DNA of 8,773 bases from positions 1-8,773 of the forward strand of contig JBGTKH010000378.1 of assembly GCA_041744735.1 (NCBI GenBank), written 5' to 3'. The notes below the pieces were generated by a model. That model saw only the letters and a list, made by a program, of their open reading frames with translations. It searched no databases and was not told the DNA's origin. The position numbers were made by a program, and so were the translations under genes. Shown piece after piece: positions 1 to 4,898 of this stretch; the first letter of the stretch is position 1; every line of letters begins with the position of its first letter. The DNA is from JBGTKH01 sp041744735. Its GTDB lineage: Bacteria; Planctomycetota; Planctomycetia; Pirellulales; Pirellulaceae.

Positions 1-1
1 C

Positions 2-367
2 GAGGAAGTTTATTTTGAGAAGAAGATGGGCAGCCAACACGGCGGCATGGTGAAGGTGGGCGACTACATGTACAGCAACGGCGCCGGCCCGCTGCTGTGT
101 ATGAATTTCCTCAGCGGTGAGATTGTCTGGCAGTCCCGCAGCGTCGGCAAGGGGTCGCTGGTCGTGGCTGAGGGGATGATGTATCTGCTCAGCGAAAACC
201 ACGAAGTCGCGCTGGCCGAAGTCACCCCGGAAGAATACCGCGAACGCGGCCGCTTCAAGATCGAAAGTCACGGCCGCCCAAGCTGGGCTCACCCCATCGT
301 AGCCGGCGGCCACCTGTACATTCGCGATCAACAGTCGCTCACGGCTTACGACGTGCGAGCCCAATAA
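2..367 (+). CDS. PQQ-like beta-propeller repeat protein, C-terminal part (5' end outside window)
   Basis: The reading frame is open from base 2 to a TAA at 365-367; the ATG at 26 is probably internal, because the frame continues upstream of it without a stop. About 121 residues are visible. They show the blade pattern of PQQ/WD40-type propellers: a strand ending in 'LSGEIVW', then 'GSLVVAEGMMYLLSENHEVALAEV', then 'AHPIVAGGHLYIRDQQSLTAYDV' (blades about 25-40 residues apart, each with a G-x-hydrophobic-Y/L-hydrophobic strand). The closing 'LTAYDVRAQ' looks like the last strand of the propeller. Such proteins are abundant and usually exported in Planctomycetota, but the signal peptide is outside the window and no catalytic function can be assigned. 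A weak terminator candidate follows at 478-495. It is separated by 275 bp from the regulator downstream, so co-transcription is doubtful. Confidence 0.8.
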   Translation, partial: EEVYFEKKMGSQHGGMVKVGDYMYSNGAGPLLCMNFLSGEIVWQSRSVGKGSLVVAEGMMYLLSENHEVALAEVTPEEYRERGRFKIESHGRPSWAHPIVAGGHLYIRDQQSLTAYDVRAQ

Positions 368-397
368 CGCGATAGGCTGCTGGCTTTTAGTGTGCGA

Positions 398-411
398 ACT
401 AGCGCGCTAGT
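398..411. repeat. 14-bp perfect palindrome ACTAGCGCGCTAGT with flanking direct repeats
   Basis: ACTAGCGCGCTAGT is a perfect palindrome 31 bp after the propeller gene stop. The octamer TAGTGTGC occurs at 388-395 and again at 408-415, so the second copy overlaps the palindrome's right end. This could be a regulator-binding site for the downstream regulator or a relic of a mobile repeat. No binding protein can be assigned. Confidence 0.35.
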
Positions 412-477
412 GTGCATATCCGCACTATTAGCACGGCGTGCGTCCGCCGATAATAATTGAGGAAAGCCCCCACAACG

Positions 478-495
478 ACGCTTTCAAGCGTTTTT
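478..495 (+). terminator. Weak candidate intrinsic terminator after the propeller gene
   Basis: ACGCTT, a TC loop and AAGCGT form a 6-bp stem followed directly by a T run (491-495). It lies 110 bp after the stop of the propeller gene. The stem is short and the loop only 2 nt, so this is a weak call; it could equally be part of the palindromic repeat that begins at 497. Confidence 0.3.
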
Positions 496-496
496 C

Positions 497-558
497 TTGG
501 GTAGCTGAACTCGTGAGAGTACGGGAATTCCAGAAGTCTCACGACTTCTGCTACCCAA
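497..558. repeat. Long imperfect palindrome (double-hairpin repeat element)
   Basis: Two 22-nt arms (497-518 and 537-558) are reverse complements at 20 of 22 positions; the left arm begins TTGGGTAGC and the right arm ends GCTACCCAA. Each arm region also folds on itself: ACTC-GTGA-GAGT at 509-520 and CAGAAGTC-TCAC-GACTTCTG at 531-550. C510, which opposes C545 in the long palindrome, pairs with G519 in the left hairpin, and C545 pairs with G536 in the right one. The core (GTAGC, GAA, TCG, AGA at matching spacing) recurs in the insert inside the ATPase gene at 6613-6668. I see no target duplication here. It lies 85 bp before the sigma-54 regulator and is probably a member of a dispersed repeat family. 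Confidence 0.7.
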
Positions 559-642
559 ATACCGAGCCTTGACAACGCACTTGGACCACGATGGTGAAAA
601 CGTGCATCGCATCGGCGCACAGTTTGCGGAGCTCACCCTCAT

Positions 643-2007
643 ATGCCTGAATCGAAAGAAATCGATCTATTGATTGTGGACGACGACGAGGAGTTCCGCA
701 GCACCACCGTGCGCTGGTTCGAGCGGGCCGGCGTTCGGTCCAGCGAAGCAGGCAGCGGCGAACAGGCGCTCGAGTTGGCCCAGCGGCGAGACTTCGATGT
801 GGCCATCTTTGACATGATGATGCCTGGCATGTCGGGACTGGACTTGCTGAAGACGCTCAAGGAAACGGGTGCCGAATCTCAAGTGATACTCTTGACGGGC
901 CAAGGGACCGTCGAATCGGCCGTCGATGCGATGAAGTCCGGTGCCTTTGACTACCTGACGAAACCATTTCCGCTGAAAGACCTTGAAGCGCTCGTCCGCC
1001 GCGCTTACGAACACGGCCGGCTGCAGCGCGAGAACCGGCAGCTACGGGCATTACTGGAACGAGCGCAGCCGCATGGCGACATGGTCGGCCGCTCGCCCGC
1101 GATGCAGGAAGTGTTTCGCTTGATCGAACGGGCTGGGCCCAGCGGCAAGGCGATCTTGATCCAGGGCGAAAGCGGCACCGGCAAGGAGTTGGTTGCACGG
1201 GCGTTGCACAAAGCGAGCAAACGGGCCGACAAGCCGCTGGTCGTGATCAACTGTGCCGCGCTGCCGGAATCGCTGTTGGAAAGCGAACTGTTCGGTCACG
1301 AAAAAGGTGCCTTCACAGGTGCCGTGCTGGCGAAAGACGGCTTGTTTGAAGTGGCCGACGGCGGCACGCTGTTCATCGACGAGATCGGCGAGATGCCGGG
1401 ATCGCTGCAGGCCAAGCTGCTGCGGGTGTTGGAAGACGGATCGCTGCGCCGCGTTGGTTCGCTTAAAGAGCGCCGCGTGAACGTGCGACTCTTGGCAGCC
1501 ACGAATCGCGACTTGACCAAAGATGTCCAAGACGGGCGCTTTCGCGAGGACTTGTTCTACCGCATCAACGTGATGTCGCTCGAACTGCCGCCGATCCGCC
1601 AGCGCGAGGGCGATATCCCGTTGCTCGTCGCCCACTTCCTCGGTCCTGGCTGGGAAATCGAAGACGTCGCGATGAAACTGCTGGATCGCTACCACTGGCC
1701 GGGCAACGTACGGCAACTGAGCAACGCCATCGAGCGGGCGAGGATTCTGTCCGACAACAACATCGTCCGCGCCCGTGACCTGCCGCACGAAGTAACGAAC
1801 TTTGCCGGCGACAATTCGCCGCTGCTCACCAACGATCTAGATGATCTGGCAAGCATCGAGCGGGCCAAGGTCATCGAAGTCCTGCGCCGCACGTCCGGCA
1901 ACAAGACGCGCGCGGCAAGGGCTCTCGGCATCGACCGCCGCAAACTGTATCGCCTTGTGGAGAAATACGACATTCGCGACACAGAAGTCGCGGTGCGCTC
2001 CGCTTGA
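643..2007 (+). CDS. NtrC-family sigma-54-dependent response regulator
   Basis: This 454-residue protein has the full three-domain plan. Residues 5-120 are a receiver with acidic pocket D13-D15, phospho-acceptor D57 ('FDMMMPG'), T85 and K107. Residues about 146-375 are a sigma-54 AAA+ domain: Walker A 'GESGTGKE' (175-182), GAFTGA loop (222-227) that contacts sigma-54, Walker B 'GGTLFIDEIGEM' (240-251), and 'WPGNVRQL' (352-359). Residues about 404-442 are a Fis-type helix-turn-helix ('NKTRAARALGIDRRKLYRLV'). The region before WPGNVRQL is somewhat short for the family. The ATG at 643 is preceded by GGAG at 628-631. By family knowledge it binds upstream sites when phosphorylated and hydrolyses ATP to open sigma-54 promoters. 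The near-consensus sigma-54 site at 4837-4851 is an obvious candidate target. Its kinase could be the NtrB-like globin kinase in this window; that pairing is inference. Confidence 0.95.
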   Translation: MPESKEIDLLIVDDDEEFRSTTVRWFERAGVRSSEAGSGEQALELAQRRDFDVAIFDMMMPGMSGLDLLKTLKETGAESQVILLTGQGTVESAVDAMKSGAFDYLTKPFPLKDLEALVRRAYEHGRLQRENRQLRALLERAQPHGDMVGRSPAMQEVFRLIERAGPSGKAILIQGESGTGKELVARALHKASKRADKPLVVINCAALPESLLESELFGHEKGAFTGAVLAKDGLFEVADGGTLFIDEIGEMPGSLQAKLLRVLEDGSLRRVGSLKERRVNVRLLAATNRDLTKDVQDGRFREDLFYRINVMSLELPPIRQREGDIPLLVAHFLGPGWEIEDVAMKLLDRYHWPGNVRQLSNAIERARILSDNNIVRARDLPHEVTNFAGDNSPLLTNDLDDLASIERAKVIEVLRRTSGNKTRAARALGIDRRKLYRLVEKYDIRDTEVAVRSA

Positions 2008-2116
2008 AAGCTGCGCGATGACGTGCTGGAGGCATTGCACGCTTGTCGCTAACATCGCCGGATTCGATTTATTCGGTCTCCACGTCACGCAGATAAGCTG
2101 CGGCCCGGACAAAAGG

Positions 2117-2240
2117 GAATGTCGAATGTCTAAGCCCGAATCGTGAGGCGTTCCCGTAGTCCGTAGTCACAACACTTCGTAATTCGACATTCGTAATTCG
2201 GACTTCTTTCGTCATTCGTAATTCGACATTCGTCATTTCA
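2117..2240. repeat. Intergenic repeat cluster built on GAATGTCGAAT / ATTCGACATTC
   Basis: The 19-mer TTCGTAATTCGACATTCGT occurs perfectly at 2176-2194 and 2215-2233, 39 bp apart. A related sequence in the opposite orientation, GAATGTCGAATGTC, lies at 2117-2130. The cluster sits between the convergent ends of the sigma-54 regulator and the iron-sulfur remnant and runs right up to the remnant's stop codon (TGA, 2240-2238 on the minus strand). No coding potential is evident. The rest of the 2008-2237 gap shows nothing convincing. Confidence 0.65.
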
Positions 2241-2402
2241 TAGTCCTTCCACGTCTATAAACGGTGCGATCCGGTCATACCGAAACACCGGGCCGTCCTT
2301 GCAAATGAACTCCGGCCCTAACTGGCAATGCCCGCACAGGCCGACAGCACATTGCATGTTGCGTTCCATGGAGACCCAGTCCTCCAAGATGAATTTGAGC
2401 AT
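2238..2402 (-). pseudogene. C-terminal [2Fe-2S] fragment of a hydrogenase-type FAD/NAD(P) reductase (HydG/DHODB-like)
   Basis: This 54-residue frame carries 'ERNMQCAVGLCGHCQLGPEFICKDGPVFRYDRI' split here as ERNMQCAVGLCGHC and QLGPEFICKDGPVFRYDRI. That is the C-terminal signature of the gamma (electron-transfer) subunit of Ni-Fe sulfhydrogenases and of dihydroorotate-dehydrogenase-type reductases. All four cluster cysteines are present (C18, C23, C26, C34; CX4CX2CX7C). The full family protein is about 280 residues with ferredoxin-reductase FAD and NAD domains; these are absent, and the usual linker before 'VSMERNM' looks shortened. A GGAG (2410-2413) lies 7 nt before the ATG at 2402, so a small protein might still be made. 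I call it a remnant of a deleted gene. A stand-alone iron-sulfur peptide is the alternative. It follows the receiver gene by 88 bp on the same strand. Confidence 0.65.
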
Positions 2403-2490
2403 GACGTTTCTCCGGGAATTGCTTCGCACTCTCGAAATCTCTACGGCTGAAACGTTTCTTCGGCCAGGACGATGTGGCGGGCGACTTCGA

Positions 2491-2898
2491 TCATTTTTTG
2501 GTTTCTTTTTGCACGGTCTGGAGTTGGCGAAACCGCCGCATCGCCAGTGAAATTGCCGGTTCCAGATCGGCCTGTTTGATTGGCTTGACCAAGTAGGCCA
2601 TGATGTGGTCGGCCTCGGCCCGTTCGATCAATTCTGTGTTGTGGTAAGCCGAAACCAAGATCACCGGGATTTGCGCCGTGCGATAAAGCTGCTCCGCCGC
2701 CTCGATACCGTCCATGTCGGGCATTTTGATGTCCGTGATCGCTAGGTCCGGCCGCAATTCACGGCAATGTTCCACTAATTCACGCCCGGTCGTCGCCACG
2801 GACACGACTTCATAACCGAGCCGCGGAAGCATTTTTTCAAAATACTCCTGCATGTCCGGCTCGTCGTCGGCCACGGCAATGCGAAGTTTAGGGGACAT
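2491..2898 (-). CDS. Single-domain response regulator (receiver only, ANTAR-type receiver similarity)
   Basis: The protein has 135 residues from the ATG at 2898-2896. The frame stays open upstream to a TTG at 2922, but the homology begins at 'SPKLRIAVADDEP', so the ATG is preferred although its ribosome site is poor. It is one receiver domain: acidic pair D11-D12, phospho-acceptor D56 ('AITDIKMP'), S83 and K105 ('AYLVKPI'). The C-terminal 'LVKPIKQADLEPAISLAMRRF' resembles receivers of ANTAR antiterminators, but the protein stops at 'VQKETKK' before any RNA-binding ANTAR domain. It follows the globin kinase on the same strand, 154 bp downstream, with a 92-bp hairpin repeat between them. It probably takes phosphate from that kinase (inference) and could act as an intermediate in a phosphorelay or as a phosphate sink. 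An output through protein binding cannot be read from sequence. Confidence 0.9.
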   Translation of the reverse strand: MSPKLRIAVADDEPDMQEYFEKMLPRLGYEVVSVATTGRELVEHCRELRPDLAITDIKMPDMDGIEAAEQLYRTAQIPVILVSAYHNTELIERAEADHIMAYLVKPIKQADLEPAISLAMRRFRQLQTVQKETKK

Positions 2899-2968
2899 GA
2901 CGTGTCTCGTTCGTAGTGACAATCTGCTTCTGCTGTTCAGGTGTCATTCGCCGGTAATCGTACATCGC

Positions 2969-3060
2969 GTTTGTAGTGCCCCGATTCATCGGGGCCTGCT
3001 CCTTTAGTCTTATCTCCTCATGACACGAGAGAGGACCGCATGAATGCGGTCACTACGAAC
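2969..3060. repeat. 92-bp double-hairpin repeat between kinase and receiver, overlapping the kinase stop codon
   Basis: The outer inverted repeat is GTTTGTAGTG (2969-2978) against CACTACGAAC (3051-3060), 9 of 10 matching. Inside are two perfect hairpins with 2-nt loops: GCCCCGAT-TC-ATCGGGGC (2978-2995) and GACCGCAT-GA-ATGCGGTC (3034-3051). The right end lies inside the kinase gene and supplies its stop codon. The 12-mer GTTCGTAGTGAC at 2909-2920 is another half-site 5' of the receiver, and TTCGTAGTGACCGCA recurs at the end of the ATPase gene. It may be a mobile palindromic repeat; in RNA it could form stem-loops that attenuate or stabilise the kinase-receiver message. Confidence 0.75.
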
Positions 3061-4663
3061 AGCGAGGGAGCGTGATCATGATTTCGGCGCCCGGCGACGA
3101 ATCACCAATCACGATCTGGCCACCGTGGGCGTCTACGATTCGTCTCGCAATCGCCATGCCAAGGCCCGTGCCCTTCGTCTTGGTCGTGAAGAAGGCGTCG
3201 AACACGCGCTGCTTGACGGCCGGTGGGATTCCCGGTCCATTGTCGCGTATCAAGATTTCGATGCCCGCGCGATCGTCGATCTTAGTTTCCCGGCCGACGA
3301 TAGCGATTTTTCCGGGTTCCGGGCAAGCGTTGATCGCGTTCTCCAGGATATTGCGGAAGACTTGGCCCATCTGAAACCAGTCGACTTCGCACGTCAGATC
3401 TCCGTCACCGGTTGCCTCGAGAAGCTCAACGTTTTTTTGCTTTCGCATCAGCTCCAAGTGTGACCAAGCGTCGCGCCAAAGGTGTGCCAAATTGCACGAC
3501 TGGCGGTCCAGCTTGATCGGGGCTGCGTAATCGCGCACCTCTTCGTAAAGATGATGCAGATGATCCAGTGCCCGCTGGACTCGATCGACCAATTCTAACT
3601 CGTTCGGCCGGCCTTCCAATTCCAACGCGAGCATCTCCAGGCACGCCTGGCTGCGCTGGAAGGCATTGCGGCTTTCGTGAGCCAAGCCCGCGACCGTCTG
3701 GCCGATGGCCGCCAGCCTTTCAGCCTGCAAGGCCCGCTCTTCAGCACGCTTGCGCTCGGTGATGTCCAGGATAATGGCGACGAAAATCGGCGGCGTTTCC
3801 AGATTCGATAGCTGCAGGTGAACTTCAACGTCGTACAGTGTTCCATCTTTGCGGCGATGCACAGTATTGAATTGCACTTGCCGTTTTGCGCCTGTGCGCA
3901 GCGGCTGAAGGAGTTGTTCAAACGACTCGCGCGTAAAAGCCCGCTTCAATTCCAGCGGCGTTAAACCGCGCAGTTCTTCCATTGAATAACCGATGTTCTC
4001 CCGCGCTCCGCGATTGACCTGCACAAAATGTAGCGCCTCGGAATCAAACATGTAAATCTCGTTCAGCGACTCATCCAGAATGTGGCCAAACGCAGCCTCA
4101 CGGCGCTGGGCCCGCTGTTGCTCGGCGATGCGTTTGAGGCTTTCGATCTCCTGCTGCCGCTTGGCATATTCGGCTTGATAAGCATCTTCGATAATCGCCA
4201 AGTCAAGGTCGAGCAGGTGATTCAGCGAACGAAGCACCTGGGCCAAATCATTCGCCTGGCCTTTCCATCCACGCTGCAAAGCGTCGACCAAACCGCTACG
4301 CAGCCGCGACAGGGCCACGTTGACATACACTTGGTTGAGCCCGATTTCCACGTGTCGCCAGCCGACCTTCCAGCGGCGAGCGACGTACGGTTCGTCGTAT
4401 TGGCCGCAGAACAACTCGCCGAGCCACGAGTGAAGCGTGCCCTTGAGCCGCTCGAACTGCTGCGAGCCGCCTGTGATTACTTTGGCAGCATCCGGTTCGC
4501 GCTGAATGGCGTGATAAAAGTCATCGACCAATTCCCCAAACGCCAGTTCGACGATTGGCCCGGCACCGCGAACCCGCCGCGCATCGGCGTCTGTCCAGCC
4601 CACATACTGCTGTAAGCGTTGATAATGGGCGAAAACGTTTTTAGGCACCGGTTCGAACGCCAT
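3053..4663 (-). CDS. Globin-coupled sensor histidine kinase (protoglobin-PAS-HisKA-HATPase)
   Basis: This is a 536-residue soluble kinase with no membrane segment or signal peptide. Residues about 5-165 are a protoglobin/globin-coupled-sensor domain; 'YVARRWKVGWRHVEIGL' places the likely heme-binding proximal histidine at H104. A short coiled coil (165-190) leads to a PAS domain (about 190-305, ending in 'ILDITERKRAEE'). The HisKA region (310-380) has 'GLAHESRN' with phospho-acceptor H329, the HExxN form typical of NtrB-like kinases. The ATPase domain has N box N438/N442, G1 'DNGPGIP' (474-480), F box 'FDAFFTTKTKGTG', and G2 'GTGLGM' (498-503). By family knowledge the heme senses O2, NO or redox state; the ligand here is inference. 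AAGG lies just before the ATG at 4663. The last residues (Arg-Cys-Ser) and the stop TAG lie at or inside the end of the 2969-3060 repeat. Likely partners are the adjacent receiver and the NtrC-type regulator. Confidence 0.93.
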   Translation of the reverse strand: MAFEPVPKNVFAHYQRLQQYVGWTDADARRVRGAGPIVELAFGELVDDFYHAIQREPDAAKVITGGSQQFERLKGTLHSWLGELFCGQYDEPYVARRWKVGWRHVEIGLNQVYVNVALSRLRSGLVDALQRGWKGQANDLAQVLRSLNHLLDLDLAIIEDAYQAEYAKRQQEIESLKRIAEQQRAQRREAAFGHILDESLNEIYMFDSEALHFVQVNRGARENIGYSMEELRGLTPLELKRAFTRESFEQLLQPLRTGAKRQVQFNTVHRRKDGTLYDVEVHLQLSNLETPPIFVAIILDITERKRAEERALQAERLAAIGQTVAGLAHESRNAFQRSQACLEMLALELEGRPNELELVDRVQRALDHLHHLYEEVRDYAAPIKLDRQSCNLAHLWRDAWSHLELMRKQKNVELLEATGDGDLTCEVDWFQMGQVFRNILENAINACPEPGKIAIVGRETKIDDRAGIEILIRDNGPGIPPAVKQRVFDAFFTTKTKGTGLGMAIARRIVDAHGGQIVIGDSSPGAEIMITLPRCS

Positions 4664-4723
4664 GATGCCTTATGATACGGATCGTCGCGGTTTCTAGCAA
4701 AGTGGGGCGACCTGCGCGAAATC

Positions 4724-4794
4724 GCACAGTGGCGTGCGGATGCGGCACACTTCCGCGGTGGCAGTGCTCCGGTTCCTTGAACGGGAAGAGCACT
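4724..4794. promoter_or_regulatory. Candidate upstream activator sites for the sigma-54 promoter
   Basis: The intergenic region between the divergent kinase and ATPase has several GCAC/GTGC half-sites: GCAC 4724, GTGC 4734, GCAC 4745, GTGC 4764 and GCAC 4790. Two dyads stand out: GCAC-N6-GTGC at 4724-4737 and AGTGCTC-N18-GAGCACT at 4763-4794. They lie about 70-140 bp upstream of the predicted start of transcription, where NtrC-type activators usually bind, and the half-sites recall NtrC operators. The binding protein is unproven. Confidence 0.3.
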
Positions 4795-4836
4795 TTGGTT
4801 CGACGAATCATCGTGTTTGCGTTCACGAGCAACTAA

Positions 4837-4851
4837 TGGCATATCGATTGC
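4837..4851 (+). promoter_or_regulatory. Sigma-54 (-24/-12) promoter for the P-type ATPase
   Basis: TGGCATATCGATTGC matches the sigma-54 pattern TGGCAC-N5-TTGC with the invariant GG (4838-4839) and GC (4850-4851) at the right 12-bp spacing; only the C of CAC differs. Transcription would start near 4863, 36 bp before the ATPase ATG at 4899. The presence of a sigma-54 activator gene in the same window strengthens the call. Confidence 0.7.
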
Positions 4852-4898
4852 CTAACTGGTCATGAACTTAAGTTACAAAGTAAACAAGGCACATTTGG

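Noticed and set aside
381..395. TGGCTTTTAGTGTGC as a sigma-54 promoter for the regulator gene
   Set aside because: GG and GC have the right spacing, but the remaining positions fit poorly, and it is about 250 bp upstream with a possible terminator in between.
569..598. TTGACA at 569-574 as the -35 box of a sigma-70 promoter for the sigma-54 regulator
   Set aside because: No acceptable -10 hexamer at 16-18 bp (TGGTGA or GGTGAA).
1051..1788. 245-residue open frame on the minus strand within the sigma-54 regulator
   Set aside because: It is antisense to clearly conserved AAA+ coding sequence and shows no recognisable domain.
2008..2110. Terminator after the sigma-54 regulator (TGACGTG / CACGTCA pair)
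   Set aside because: The 7-bp arms are more than 50 bp apart and no T run follows.
2899..2922. TTG at 2922 as the start of the receiver
   Set aside because: The extra eight residues lie in repeat-like DNA and precede the homology; the ATG at 2898 fits the domain start.
2969..3060. CRISPR or riboswitch interpretation of the paired hairpins
   Set aside because: There are only two unlike hairpins, no regular spacers, and no known aptamer core; a palindromic repeat explains them better.
4672..4700. TTGCTA-N17-TATCAT on the minus strand as a sigma-70 promoter for the globin kinase
   Set aside because: The hexamers fit reasonably, but the start of transcription would fall within a few bases of the ATG, leaving out the AAGG ribosome site. 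A leaderless message remains possible, so it is not listed as a feature.
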